In this document: piece after piece, positions 1-13,703 of the stretch
Layout: every line of letters begins with the position of its first letter
How positions within the stretch are numbered: position 1 is the first letter of the stretch
Assembly: GCF_027887165.1 (NCBI RefSeq)
Contig: NC_077227.1
Coordinates: 63,414,607-63,478,606 of the forward strand
DNA length: 64,000 nucleotides
Direction: 5' to 3'
Source: Monodelphis domestica
Lineage: Eukaryota > Chordata > Mammalia > Didelphimorphia > Didelphidae
Translations under genes and position numbers: made by a program
The notes under the pieces: generated by a model
What the model saw: only the letters and a program-made list of their open reading frames with translations
What the model was told of the DNA's origin: nothing
Databases searched by the model: none

Positions 1-2089
1 TCCTCCAAGGCAGCTGTATGATATTCATACTGGACTTTTAGCATTGGCTGATTCAGAAGCTCTTGGCAATTGTTTTAACTCTCTTGTTTTGATACTTTTT
101 TGTGTTTTTGGTGATGGAAACATTCTATTGGGTGGGGAGGTACTCTTTACTAAGTTGTGTGTATGTGTGTGTGTGGGCATTCCTGGTACTTTTGGCATAT
201 TGGAGGGAATTTGTTCCCCTCTACATAAGGGAAATTAGAAGTCTCTTCCCCCACCCCCCCATACTATAATTATACAAAATTAATTCATTGTTCAAAAAGA
301 AAATCTTGTCTTTACTCCTAACTAAAATTTAGACACCATTTCTTCCTCTCCCTGTTATACTTATGAAATTGTAAAAACTACATATAGTAGAGAAGTCTTT
401 GCAATATTTTTTAAAATCCAGATGTATATCAAGAACAGCAAAAAAGAGTGTACCTTTTAATCTTTCATTGCAATTAGTACAAATTTGCAGAAAGTTGATG
501 GTGGTTTTATAAATTATTTTTTAAGTCATTCTTTAGTGTTGGAAACATTTTAAAAGCGAATGTTTGCTTTTATTGTTTGCAATTAGTTTCTCTTTCAAGC
601 ACAAGTGTGCTTAAAAATTATGACTATTTTTTGTTAGATTACATGAATTAACTCTTATAATTATTAGAGTAACTTTAGATACTAGAAATTTAGTGCTCCT
701 GGTATTACTTTTAAATAGTCTATTTTAAAAAGTCAGTAGAAATCCCCACATAGAAAGAGAAGGTGGCTAATCTTAGGGTTAATATTTTATAATTATGAAG
801 CAAGAGACTATAAATTTGGATTTTGTGTACATTCATGTATTCTAGGTCTTGTAAATATTTAGTTTGGTTTATATGCATCTTTAGTGTTGATTATTTAATT
901 TGATTTCAGATAATTTCAATTTTTCCTATGAAAGAGACTAAAGAGTCCTATTTCATATGTGTAGACTGTACATATTAGTAAGGCAAAGGCTGCTACATAG
1001 CAAATGTTTTGAATAATTTTTTGAACTCAGTATGTAGGTACACATGAAATTATTGTAGATCATTTAAACATGAACTAACTCGAAATAGTTGTTGGTAATA
1101 AAAATGAATTATTATTGTAGGCTTAAGGAATCTCAGACTTTGAATTTGATCAATAATTATATTGTGACACTATGGACTTATACATATGAAGCATGTTTAC
1201 TCAGGGATATAATTCACATTTGCCTAATCCTGTCTACTATTAAAAACACAGTATTTCCCATCTGCTTTAGTGATGATTTGAGTTGAGGGGAGAATAGTTT
1301 GAGTATTTGGGAGAAGTTTGCTCTGGCAACCAAAAGCTTCCTGTATTTAGTTTTAGATTTAGATACTTAAATGAAGCCACTATTCCCTCAGTATATTCAA
1401 CTTCCAATACTGGTACAGATTGAAACACATCCATGACTTCTTATACTGTATTATTTCATATAGATCCTTTCATGGAGAATAATAGAGGCTTCCTTCTTGA
1501 TATTTTGAAATTTCATGGATACCAGTGTAACAGTTTATCCATCTACTTACTCTCACATGAATCCATCTCTAATACTAGTAATATACATCTAAAGGACTGG
1601 CTTTTGTACCATTTCTTGCACACAGCTTTTTCATGAGTAATTTGCTGCTGTCTATGTGTATCTTTGTGCTGCTATTTGGGTTATTATAATTCTGATTCCC
1701 CAGAGACTGTGTTGTTCCATTATTTCCAACTATCACAGAGAATTGTTGAAATTAAAAAGATGCGTTTCCTGTGACAGGGAACAGCTTAATATACTGAAAC
1801 TAACCTCTTACTTCTTCCTTTTCAAATGTTATGCATGCTTATGGATTAACTATGAGTTCCATCCAGTTGAATATCTCCCTCTTTCTGCATTTACAAATTT
1901 GATTTTTATAAATAAGTAGCTGGCATTTTATGAATGAAAATGTAGGACTTTGCATGTATCCAGCAAAGATTATCTTATTCAGTTCAGTGCATTATTCCAG
2001 CCAGATCTTCCTTTTGGTTATAATGTCATCTCACTTATTAGCTATAACTTAACATGTACAAAAATGAAACTCATGTTGTCTTCATAAAC

Positions 2090-2850
2090 TTCCATTCTTT
2101 CATACTTATTTCTGTGGACTCCACACCACTGTTTTCCGATTTATTCCCAGAATCAAGCTAAACTCTTTCTTCTCTTTCACATGGATTTTTTCTTCTTCTC
2201 CCTGCCCTCCCCAAGGCCAATCATTCTGGTAGGTCTTGTTGATTCTACTTTCACAATAGCTTTCATTTATATTCCCTTCAATCCACTTATATAGAACTAC
2301 CCTCCACCTCAGCCCCCAATCTTACTTCAGGTCCACATCATTTCTTGCCTGGACTACTGTGATCATTTCCTAAGTAGTGTTCTTGCTTTTATTCATTCAT
2401 TCATTCATTCATTCATTCACTCATTCATTCATTCATTCATTTATTTGTTGTTTGTTTATTTAATGACTCTTCAAACTATTCTCCTTACAGCTGTTAAAAT
2501 AATCTTCCTTAGACACAAGTCATGACTTGGATCAAAAACCATCCAATCCCTCTAGGATAAGATGCAAGCTTTTTACACTGGCATTCTAATGGCCTTTTCT
2601 CAGTCTTTATACTTGACCTCTGCAATTTCTGACACTATCTATGAGCCCTCTTCTTGCTTCTTATCTCTAGATTTTTGTGACACTGTTCTCTCCTGGTTTT
2701 CCTCCTACATTTCTGCTCCTTCTCAAGCTCCTTTATTGGATCTTTATCCAGAACATTTTTCCTAAACATGATACTCTCCAGGATTCTGTTCTAGTCCCTC
2801 TTCTCTTTTCCCTCTGTACTATTTCACTTGATAATCTCATCAGCTCCTGC
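2090..2850 (-). repeat. Old L2/L3-like LINE 3' fragment
   Basis: Pyrimidine-rich text such as 'ctggactactgtgatca', 'taaaataatcttccttaga' and 'ctaggataagatgcaagct' follows the order known for the complement of ancient L2-type LINE 3' ends. It is heavily diverged and interrupted by the ATTC repeat. The family is assigned from memory; a profile search would be needed to separate L2 from L3. Confidence 0.5.
2391..2444. repeat. (ATTC)n microsatellite
   Basis: A tandem ATTC array of about 13 units with one C-for-T interruption near the middle, running into an impure TTTG/TTTA tail. It lies in a CSGALNACT2 intron. Confidence 0.95.
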
Positions 2851-2867
2851 AGATTCAGTTATCATAG

Positions 2868-3010
2868 ATCCTTGGGTTTAGTGGTTAAGAAGGCCTGTGT
2901 TCAAGTTCTGCTTCTAACACTAGCTTTGTCACCCTGAGCAATTCACTTGAACTTGACTCCCCAAGACTTACCCAACTGAGTCATAGATGAATTGGGATCT
3001 TTATTGATAG
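2868..3010 (+). repeat. MIR/CORE-SINE-like fragment
   Basis: Contains the degenerate series 'gtggttaagaaggcctgtgttcaag', 'ctaacactagctttgtca' and 'ccctgagcaattcact', in the order of an ancient MIR-type SINE. It is a diverged intronic copy. Confidence 0.5.
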
Positions 3011-3076
3011 AGAAAGTTCCCATTCTGATAAAATCATAGATCTTTCTAGATCCTGTAACACAGAGCTCTTAAAGTA

Positions 3077-3807
3077 CTCGCATACCTTGGAGATATTGCA
3101 GGTTTGATTTAAGATCATTGCAATAAAGCAAATGCCACAATAAATCTAGTCACATGGATTTTTTTGTTTCCCTTTGCATATAAAAGTTATGTTTACATTA
3201 TACTGTAGTCTATTAAGTTTGCAATAGTATCATGCCTAAAATATGCATACCTCAGTTACATTTTTTTTTGTTTTTGCTAAAAAATGCTAACCATCATCTG
3301 AACCTTCAGGGAGTCATAATCTTTGTGAATGGAGGCTCTTGCCTCCTTGTTGATGGTGGCTAACTGCTCAGGGTGGTAATTGCTGAAGGTTGGGATGATG
3401 GTAATTTAATAAAATAAGAAAATGAAATTGCTGCATTGATTGACTCTTCATTTCATTTGGTATACTTAGAGGCTATTGTAGGATTTTTAATTGGCCTAGT
3501 TTCAATATTGTTGTGTCTCAGGGACACAGAGGAAAAGGAGAGTTGGGGAACAGCCAGTCACTGCAGCATTTAGAACACAAACAGCATTTATCAGTTCAAT
3601 TTATTGTCTACCATCAAAGATAACTAATCACAGACCACTATAAGAGATATAATAATAATGTGACCAAAAATGTGACACAAAGGCATGATGTTGGAACATG
3701 CTGTTGGAAAAATGTTGATAGACTGGCTCAGTACAGAGTTGCCATAAATCCTTGATTTGTAAAAAAATTGTAATATTTTCTAAGAGCAGTAAAACAAGGC
3801 CTGCCTA
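3077..3807 (+). mobile_element. Tigger (pogo)-type non-autonomous DNA transposon, complete with TA duplications
   Basis: The left end reads 'ctcgcataccttggagatat' and the right end 'taaaacaaggcctgccta', the diverged inverted termini of Tigger1. Internal landmarks include 'ttatactgtagtctattaag', 'aaaaaatgctaaccatcatc', 'gattgactcttcatttca' and 'acatgctgttggaaaaatg'. A dinucleotide TA flanks each side (3075-3076 and 3808-3809), as pogo-family integration produces. The copy is about 730 bp and lacks almost all of the transposase region; the deletion joins near 3440-3465. It cannot encode a transposase. Confidence 0.85.
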
Positions 3808-3879
3808 TATTATAGTTCAAATATGGAGGTTCTACTATCCTTGAGGATAAGAAGAGACAGCAATAAAAAGTCTTACATA

Positions 3880-4059
3880 GAGGGCAAGTAGATTGAGAGC
3901 TAGACCTATAGATAGGAGGTCCTGGGTTCAAATATGGCTTCAGACACTTTCTAATGGTGTGACCCTGGGTGGGTCACTTAACCCCAGTTGCCATTCTTTT
4001 GTCTTGGAACCAATATACAGTATGGGTTCTAAGATAGAAGATAAAAGAGTTAAAAAAAA
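3880..4059 (+). repeat. Marsupial tRNA-derived SINE with RTE-type tail
   Basis: Shows 'gattgagagctagac', 'gaggtcctgggttcaaat', 'gtgaccctgggtgggtcact' and a tail with 'ttggaaccaatatacagt' and 'aagatagaagataa' ending in an A run. The repeated block is shared with many other copies in this window. It lies 70 bp after the Tigger element. Confidence 0.85.
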
Positions 4060-5779
4060 GTTTTACATATCTGCTTCCTTTCATATTTGCTTGTCACATA
4101 TCTTCCAACTTTATTTAGAGATTTTTTTGGAGGCTTTGGCATTGATGGGTCTCATGTAAAACTTTCTGTTCAGCTCTACTTGCTTTTTGCTCTTTTGTGA
4201 GGCATCAGAACTCTTAATTTTTTTTTATCCTTCCCAGGTTTCTCAAGTCACATTTTATTCAAAATCAGGATTGCCCTTGATTTCCAGGTTGAAAATCAAA
4301 TGCTTCTTGGATTAGGTGATTTCAGGTGCCTTTAGCCTCACTTTTGACCTCTAAAGCATTCCCCAGGAAATAATACTAATATAAGAGTTTGTGTTTTTAC
4401 TTTTCTCTTTTTTATTTTTAGCATCAGCAGTATTTTTATATAGAGTGTGTTGGATCTGTAGTAACTAAACGTATGTCATCTTTTCTTTATTATTTCTTAA
4501 ATTTGTTAAAATTTCTTAAATTCATTAAAATTTTCATTTAGTTTGATCTTTATGCAAACTAGTCAGTAATTTGACTAAACAGATTGTTGATTCTGAAATT
4601 ACTGCTACACCAATAACCATTTTTTAATTAAAATAGTCAGCTTCTTTGTAATAATGTTTGCTTGCTCTTTTTGAAACTATTTTTGAAGAAAGTATTTGTA
4701 ATATCAGGGTGTAAGATTTCTGAGTGAGTGGTCAGCAAGCCTTTGGACTCTCATCTTTCTTAATCTTTATATTTTTCAGCATTTTTCACTGGTCTCCTTG
4801 GTGCTCATCTTTTCTTGGAAACCACTGAGTATTACAATATATGTTGACTTATTTTGTAGAATCTAGCCAAGTTATTTGTAAAATTTTACTCCTTGTTTCC
4901 TCTACTGCTATAGATTTTGGTTCTAACACTACAACTTTTTCCCTGGTGATGCTCTTCCCTATGCTTTTCATGAGTACTGTCAAAGCAACATGACCAAATA
5001 TCCCATGGCATGTTTCTTGTTGATGTGGAATACAAAGTGATACCAATTTTCTCAATTATTTTATTATCTGAGAATTTGTGATCTATCTTGACTTTTAATT
5101 TTATTTATAATGAAATCATCTGTTTCCTCTTTAGCTATCTATCTGGCTCAGTTCCTCTAGAGTGTATCTACTTAGGAAATCTTTATTTAGACTAATGACA
5201 GTCAAAGTAATGTTTATAGATAAAATAAAACTATGATTCTTGGCAGCCACTGCCCCTTATGTCTTATCACCCTAACTGAAAAAATGAGGGGAGCTTGCTT
5301 GATGGTGAGGGACATTTTTGTGTTCTTTATTCCGTTCTTCTTTGGTCATGGCTAAAGAAATCATTATCTAATACTCGATGTTTTGAGTTTTTTTTAATTT
5401 AATTTTTTTTTATTTAACAGATACTTCCCAAGAAATGATCAAGCAAATCCTTTTTAAAAGAATGTGCAAGGAAGTAGACTGTTGATGAGTAACAGAAAGG
5501 GAAGAGTGTGTCCTTAAACTTTGATAATAACTTGTCAACATTATATTTGACTTGAGTTTTGTATCAACCATCTGCTAATAATAATTTCTGTACTTGGGTA
5601 GTCTATGCTTTGGCAGCAAAATACAGTCTATAGCCAGCATTGTCCGTCCATGAACACTTTCCAGCTTGGTAGAGCCTGTAAGAGCTCATGTTCTGCTGGC
5701 ACATTGAGTGTGGCTTTGACAAAGGAAGAAGGGAGGGGGAAATAGTAAAAGAATGAAGGAAGGAATGAAAGGAGGAAGA

Positions 5780-5885
5780 AAGGAGGACATCTATTAAGTG
5801 CTTACTATGTGCCAAGTCCTAGGGATACAAATATAAGGAAGAATATAGATCTTGCCCTCAAGGAGCTTACACTGCAATGGGGAAA
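5780..5885 (+). repeat. Interspersed repeat of the 'gcttactatgtgccaa' type
   Basis: 'attaagtgcttactatgtgc' through 'ctcaaggagcttacactg' recurs in degenerate form at 9630-9725, 10070-10190 and 43905-43990. This is a MIR/CORE-related repeat class common in marsupials and monotremes; the exact family is not assigned. Confidence 0.6.
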
Positions 5886-6476
5886 GCCAACATACAAAAG
5901 GGAATTGAAAAAAGATGAGGATGAAAGTACCTATTTAATAAGGATTTGATTATACACTCTACTTTATAAATATATGCAGCAATACTTCTGGATCAGGACT
6001 TATTGAGCTTAATATGAATGCTCCCTGGCCTAAATGAATGCCATAAATATTAATGAGATAAACTGCTTTAAGTGTTTGGAAACAGAATTTGTCACGTCAA
6101 TATTAAAGCAGGCTTGTCCCTAATTTATATTATGTATAAGAAGAATTTGGATAATTTTGATTTTGTGTTTTGCTGACTATAGATTAGTTTTAATATCTAG
6201 AAACACAAATATTATCTAAACACTGGTCATTGATTATTATTTGAAATGTATTTTATGTATCAAAATGGTTTTTATTCAGTGTGTTTTCTTTTATAGAAAA
6301 CATTGAGGTAACTTATAATCTTATCAGTTATTGACTTTAGTACATTTTAATGGCATATTTTCAGATTTGGAGGAAAGAAAGGTCTTTAGGTCTTCTATTA
6401 CTTGAAAATTCAAGTTAAATGCTACCATTAAATCTTCAAAATTAGACATGAATATTCTTTTCTATTTTTTCTTGAG

Positions 6477-6693
6477 GTTATTATCGTACTGAGAGAGATA
6501 AAGGGACACAGTATGAACTCTTTTTTAAGAAGGCAGACCTCATGGAATACAGGCATGTCACTTTGTTCCGACCCTTTGGACCTCTTATGAAAGTAAAGAG
6601 TGAAACAATTGACATTACTAAATCAGTTATTAATATCATCGTACCTCTTGCTGGAAGGACAGAGGCATTTGCACAGTTCATGCAGAACTTCAG
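6477..6693 (+). CDS. CSGALNACT2: CSGALNACT2 exon (residues about 221-292)
   Basis: Begins inside a Gly codon after 'ttttttcttgag' and ends with two bases of an Arg codon before donor gtaact. It encodes [22 protein letters not shown] and [19 protein letters not shown], the opening of the CHGN-type catalytic region. The open frame is uninterrupted over all 217 nt. Confidence 0.96.
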
Positions 6694-9600
6694 GTAACTA
6701 TGTTAGGATTTTAAAGAATTCAGATAGTTGTCTTCTAAGGAAACTTCATATTTTACCTTTTTTTTCTGCTTTGGCAGTATGACTTGAATTCTCAGAATAT
6801 TTTTGTGACTGACTTATACCTATTTATAGTATTTGAATAATAAAACTAATAATTTTGCATACAATGGAATCAGATTCTTGCCTCAAAAACCAAGTTTGTT
6901 TTAGTTACCATCACTTGAAGCTCAGTTCATTTTCTTAATGAGATTGGGATTTATTTTCATTCTGATTTTGTTTTTAGGGATGTATGTATTCTTCAAGATA
7001 AGAGGATTCACCTTACAGTGGTATATTTTGGTGAAGAAGGACTATCCAAAGTCAAGATCATCTTAGAATCAGTTTCTCGGTAAGCAAGTCAATAAATAAA
7101 GCCATTCATATATGAAAGTTTGCTTATTTTTAAATTCTCTTGGTTATAATTTTTCCCCTTCAGTCCAAGCAGTAGTTCATATCTAAATAATAGTTATTCC
7201 TTTGATTTTCTTGTGTATCTTTTTCTTCTCACTTATCTTGGTTTTTAATACTTTCTTAACTATTTTTGTTGTATCCATACAAATATGAAGATAGGAGAAA
7301 ATTATCTTTTTTTTAAAACCCTTACCTTTTATCTTAGACTTGACACTAAATATTGATTCCAAGGCAGAAGAGTGGTAGAGCTAAACAACAGGGTGTAAGT
7401 GACTTTCCCAGGATCATACAACTAGAAAGTATCTGAGGTCAGATTTGAATCCAGGGCCCTCCCAGCCTGACTATCTACTGAGTGACCTTCATGCCCTCAA
7501 GAAATGATCTTTGATAGAATAACTAGAAGTTTTTAGAAACTGTCTACCCTTCCTTGACTCCTATTATAGTGTACTCTTTGAGTTCTCTTTTCTACCTGAT
7601 GGTCTTTTCTTTCTCCTTTCTCCTAAATATGATTTTCCACAAGATGCTCCCTGTCAGCTGAATGCTTTTTCTCTCTTAGAGATCTCATCTATTTCCACAT
7701 TCTCAGCTCATCTTTGTGAACTTTCCCTTCCTTAATTGCCATGCCAGAATTCTCTCCCTGCCTTTGGTGTCCTCATTCCCAAATAATCACTCAGTATTTC
7801 CACCTACATTTCCCATTTGTCCTTGAAATTCAGCATGTTTAAAACTTGTCTTCATTCTCCACAATTTCTATAGCAGCTTCTCTTCCTAACTTTTCTCTCT
7901 TATTTAATCCTCTCATTTCTCCAAGAATTGGGCATCAATCCTGTTTGACTTCTTTCTCAGTACCTCATATTCCATTCCCACTGCCCCTGCTCACATTCAG
8001 GGCCATCTGTCATTAGGCTTGGACCATTGCCCAAGTTCCTAACCTTTTTCCCCCCAAATTGTGGTCAGATCAGTCATCCTGAAGCACCACTTGAATATTC
8101 AACTGATAAGACTGAAATTCTCAGAACTTCAGTGGTTCCCAGTTGCCCAAGTTGACCCTTGTCTACCTTTCTAGTTCCATTATTCCCCAATAAGTAGCAG
8201 TTCTTATTTTTTGTGTGCCACCCTTTGGGCAGTCTGGTGAAGCTTAGGGACCTCCTTCTAAGACTATTGTTGGTTGTCTATATTTATAGATGAAGACAAT
8301 GATCAATTGTATTTAGAGGTCAGTGAAAACCAAACTGTCATTTTCCCGTTTGTTCAAGTTCATGGATCTCCTAAGAGGTCTCTCCATCCCTAGTCATGGC
8401 TCTTCACTCTGTAGGAACTCATTGCTCCAACCAGACTGGTCTACTCAATGCTTTGGAATAAACTTTTTTTTTTTTGGAATGGCCTCACTTTCTGACTTAA
8501 AATCAATTTTAACCCTCTAAGTAGCACTTAATCCCTCCTCTTTGGTCTCTGAAATCTTAATGGATCACTCTATCCCCAAATTATCCCTCCTTTCTCTGAA
8601 TTTATAAAATCTATACTCTTTATCACTCATTTGGCATTATTGTTTTATTGTTTAACATTACAGTTATTTCCTTAATAGTTATAAACCTTGTTTCCCCAAT
8701 TTGGTTTATATTTTAAAACCCTTATCTTCCATCTCAAAATCAATAAGGCAGATGAGGAGTAAGGACTAGGTAATGGGGGTTATGTGACTTGCCCTGGGTC
8801 ACACAGCCAGGAAGTGTTTATGGCTAGGCTTCCTTTCTCCATTTCTAACTCTCCTCCTACCTGCCCCCTTCCCCAATTTTATATTAGGCAATTGCAATTT
8901 AGGAACTTCTTTGCATATCTCACAGTGTATATGATTTGTCATAATGTAGGTATACTCATTTAGGGGAAACTAGGTATTCTCTTTCTACTACTCACTTGCT
9001 TTTTGCCACTCAATCAACATTATTTAAAAATAGTATTTCTTTTAAAAAATTGCTTTGGGAAGTTGTATTATAATTTTTTTAAAGAATTATATATTCTTTT
9101 GTGTCTGTTTTCCTTTTAGTGAAGCTAATTTTCACAATTACACATTGATTTCATTGAATGAAGAATTTAATCGTGGCCGAGGACTCGATGTGGGTGCGAG
9201 AGCTTGGGACAAGGGAGAGGTCTTGATGTTTTTCTGTGATGTCGATATATATTTCTCAGCAGAGTTTCTTAACAGTTGCCGATTAAATGCTGAACCAGGT
9301 ATGTAAAAGCTTAGTAAATTTTATTTTAAATTTCAGAGTATCCACATGTTTTGAATCAACTGAATTTTTTCATATAGGGAAATTTATAACTGAAATATTT
9401 AGTTTTGTATGGAGTTCATAATAATGTAGTTGCTTAAACTGTTGAAGTGAAATGTGCAGGACAACTAGAAAAACAGAAACGTGATAGATGGGTGTGCTCC
9501 AAGCTGAAACCTGTAGTCAAATCATGGAGGGAATAGGAAAAGGGCTTTGTCATATGGCTAATGGCTGTGCAAGAGAGAACAAAAGAAGACAGAGGTTGTG

Positions 9601-12600
9601 GGGATCTCACTTTTCTCTTCATTAAAAAATAGTCAGCATCTACTATGTGTTAGACATCCTGCCTGAAGGACAGGTATGAAGAAAAGCAAAAAACAATTCC
9701 TCTTCTCAAGGAGCTCACAAGCTCATGAAAGACCACATGGAAACCATTCTGAATCGATGAGATCACTGGCGGGAGGCTCTGAGGAAAGGCAGTAAGACTG
9801 TACTAACAATGATGATGCTGGTGATAGCTAGAATTTCTAGAGCACCTACACGTACCAGTGTCTTTTAAGTGCTTGATCAGTATGATTTTATTTGATGGCC
9901 AAAAGAGCCCTGGGAGGTAGGTGCTGTCATGATCCCCATTTTACTATAGAGGAAGCCGAGGAAAGCAGCTAGGAAGTGTCAGACCAGATTGTAACTTGGA
10001 TCTTCCTGACTCTGGACTCAGCCCTCCATGGGCAGAGAGCACATTTGTTGTTGGTAAGACTTTATCCTGAGCTGATTAACGTGCATTTGGTTAGCACATA
10101 TGTTCCAGGCACAACACTCGGTGCTGCAGATAGAAAGATAAAAACCAACCGAGCGCTGACCTTGAGGCACTTTCATTCTGTCAGGAGGAACACGGCTTTT
10201 ATTGCGTAAATACCAGCTGTGGACACAGGACCCACCGAGATCTTTGGGGAGGCTCGGAATGCCCAGCTAGATTAGTGAGCATTGTTTCAGGCAGGACGGG
10301 CAGACCGCGTATGCAAAGGCAGAAACAAGAAGTGTTGTGTTGTGGGAGAGTGAGGGATAGTAAGCCCAGAAGAGCTGGCTCCTTAAGGATGTGAGGAGAA
10401 ATAATGGAAATGCCTGGAAAGAGAGGACAAGGGGGTGAGAGGTGTTGGGCATCGAGCCTGATGCCTTTGTTCTACAGATGAGAAAACCTGGGCTCCTAGA
10501 GTGAGTGCGGAAGGCAGGCTTGGAAGCCTCGTCATCCAGACACCAATCCATCACTGTAGCTACTCTACTGCATGGGCTTTGAGTCACAGCATCAGGCTGG
10601 TGTTTGATTTCAGTGGTATTGGGGGGCCCTTCAGAGCTCTTTGAGTGGGCAGTGACAGGGTCAGTCTTTGGATTTAGGAACATTTAGGAGTAATTTAGGA
10701 GGGTGGGTAGTAATGAGGAGAGACTTAAGAAGGAGAGAGCAGTTAGATGGTTGTTTCAATATTCCAGGGAAAAGAAGGTAAGGCCTGAAGGAAGATGTTG
10801 GTCAGGTAAATGTAGAGAATGGGGTAAGTGTGAAGACTTGGCAACTGATTGGATCCATAAGAGTAAAAGAGGGCTGAGCATAAAACCTTGTGTTATGCCA
10901 TAGTCAGGGATTGGGATGTGGATAATGACGTCCCCCCTTACCCCCACTCTCACCCCATAAAAGGTGTTTTGGTCTCAAAAGTCATAGGGTTGTAAGTAGA
11001 ATAATAGTAGCCAATTGATAGTGCTTTTCCTTAAAAACCAAATATATATATATATTTTTTTTTAAATAATATTTTATTTGATCATTTCCAAGTATTATTC
11101 ATTAAAGACAAAGATCATTTTCTTTTCCTCCCCCCCACCCCCCATAGCTGATACGTGATTCCACTGGTTATCACATGTGTTCTTGATTCAAACCCATTTC
11201 CATGTTGTCAATATTTGCATTAGAGTGTTCGTTTAGAGTCTCTCCTCTGTCATGTCCCCTCAGCCACTGTAGTTGGGCAGTTGCTTTTCCTTGGTGTTTC
11301 CACTCCCATAGTTTATCCTTTGCTTATGAATGGTGTTTTTTTTCTCCTGGATCCCTGAAAGTTGTTCAGGGACATTACACCGCCCCTAATGGAGAAGTCC
11401 ATTACGTTCGATTATACCACAGTGTATTAGTCTCTGTGTACAATGTTCTCCTGGTTCTGCTCCTCTCGCTCTGCATCACTTCCTGGAAGTTGTTCCAGTC
11501 TCCATGGAATTCCTCCACTTTATTATTCCTTTTTGCACAATAGTATTCCATCACCAACATATACCACAATTTGTTCAGCCATTCCCCAATTGATGGGCAT
11601 CCCCTCGTTTTCCAGTTTTTGGCCACCACAAAGAGCGCAGCTATGAATATTCTTGTACAAGTCTTTTTCCCCATTATCTCTTTGGGGTACAGACCCAGCA
11701 GTGCTATGGCTGGGTCAAAGGGTAGATATTCTTTTGTCGCCCTTTGGGCATAGTTCCAAATAGCCCTAGAGAATGGTTGGATCAGTTCACAACTCCACCA
11801 GCAATGAATTAATGTCCCTACTTTGCCACATCCCCTCCAGCATTCACTACTTTCCTTTGCTGTTATGTTAGCCAATCTGCTAGGTGTGAGGTGATACCTC
11901 AGAGTTGTTTTTATTTGCATCTCTCTGATTATAAGAGATTTAGAACACTTCTTCATGTGCTTATTAATAGTTTTGATTTCTTTAACTGAAAACTGCCTAT
12001 CCATGAAAAACCAAATATATATTTTTAATTAGTGTGGGCTTTGGAGCAAGATATAGACAGGAGGAATATGTGTAGAGGAGTTACTTTGTCACTAGTTTTA
12101 AAATTTTCCGTGAGTATTATCATCTCTGGGCCTCTGTTTCTTCATCTTCCAGACAGCTAGGATAATATGTGCTTTGTCTATCTAACAAGTTGTTGTGAAG
12201 TTCAAATGATCAATTATATCAGCAGGTGCTTTGATGTCTGTAATGCACTATGCAAGTGTAAAATAGCTTGCATTTTTGCATATTAGATTTTCTTACCAAG
12301 AGATATATTTATACAACTTAATTTCCTTTCATGCTGTCATCTCAAGTCCTGCAAAGCCACTTAATGTCCAAAGATACTTTGGAATTCCTGTTGAAATAAG
12401 CATTTCAGATTCCCTTCTTTTCTATTTCATAGTTTCCATTAGGGAAATAGTAAAGCCTAACAATAGTTCTCTCTTTGTAATATTATTATTTGTCCTACAA
12501 ACAATAGTCCAACTTGCAAAGGTTTTTTTAAAAGATTTACTACTTTTGTTACTGTATGGTGCTTTTTAGGAATTAAGCAAAAATTTTTTTAAAATCTTAT

Positions 12601-13615
12601 TTTTGTTTTTAGCTTAAATATTTTCCCTTCAGTAATACATTATTTTTTTCCCCACTTACATGTGGAAATTTTTTTTTGGCATTCATTTATTAACATTTTG
12701 AGTTTCACATTTTCTCCTCTCTTTCCCCTTCCTTGAGACAGTAAGCAATTTGCTTTTGGTTATTCCTGTACTATCATACAAAACACATTCCATATTTCCA
12801 TGTCATGTTGTGGAAGAAGGAAGACACACACACACACACAGTAATAAAGTGAAGAGTAGTCTGCTTGGATCTGCATTTAGACTTCATCAGTTCTTTCTCT
12901 GGAAGCAGATGCCATATTTCATCATAAGCCCTTTGGGGTTGTCTTGGATCATTGTGTTGCTGAGAATAGCTAAGTCATCCACAGTTGTTCATCATACACT
13001 ATTGCTGTGTATAATATTCTCCAGATTCTGGTCACTTTACTCTGCATCAGTTCATGTAGGTCTTTCAAGTTTATTTCTGAAATCCTTCTGATCATCATTT
13101 CTTATAGCCCAATAGTGTTCCATCACAATTATATACCATAACTTGTCCCACCATTTCCCAGTTGATTGGGCATCCCCTCGGTTTCTACTTCTTTGCCACC
13201 ACAAGAAAAGCTGCTATAAATATTTTTGTACAAAGAAGTCCTTTTCTTCTTTTAAAAAAATCTCTTTGGAACACAGTTCTAGTAATGGTACTGGATCAAA
13301 GGGAATGCACAGTTTTTAGTCCTTTGGGCATACTTCTAAATTCTTCTTCAGAATAGTTGGGATCAGTTCACAACTTCATCAGCATTAGTGTCCCAATTTT
13401 TCCATATCTTCTCCAACATTTATAATTTTTTCTTTTCTGTCATATTAGCCAGTCTCCTGGTTCTGCTTATTTCACTCTGCGTCCATTCACATAGGTCTTT
13501 AGGAAATTTCTTTTTAAACAATGCATTAACAACATTTTGATAATTTTAGAACATTAGCCTGCTAAGTATCTGAGAGGTTAGCATTTTGTCAAAGTCTGAG
13601 GGGCCAAGGGAGGGG

Positions 13616-13703
<88 letters not shown>

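Larger units (their letters stand above)
1..6476 (+). other. CSGALNACT2: CSGALNACT2 intron upstream of the first visible exon
   Basis: No coding exon was recognised in these 6.5 kb. The short open frames do not resemble any part of the enzyme. The stretch must be intron, because the first visible exon begins with a split codon after a clear acceptor (ttttttcttgag, ending at 6476). It holds an L2/L3-like block, an ATTC microsatellite, a Tigger element and a SINE, listed separately. In 1-2080, 4060-5780 and 5890-6470 I see nothing beyond AT-rich unique or unrecognised old repeat sequence. No CpG-rich promoter is present. Confidence 0.85.
7080..9119 (+). other. CSGALNACT2: CSGALNACT2 intron
   Basis: GT-AG intron of 2040 nt. 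It holds two SINE copies on the opposite strand and an L2/L3-like pyrimidine-rich block. At 8190-8260 it has a fragment with 'gggcagtctggtgaagctta', an old DNA-transposon-like repeat that resembles 55105-55260. No coding sequence was seen. Confidence 0.85.

Noticed and set aside
10267..10683. 138-codon - strand open frame in a CSGALNACT2 intron
   Set aside because: No domain, no splice context and no codon bias visible; it lies antisense in an intron and is probably chance in a GC-richer patch.
11402..12004. 200-codon - strand frame as a host gene
   Set aside because: It is the C-terminus of L1 ORF2 within an insertion bounded by target duplications.
13126..13240. Exon of an unknown gene suggested by similarity to 11571-11660 and 60890-60960
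   Set aside because: All three are the same L1 ORF2 end in different copies.
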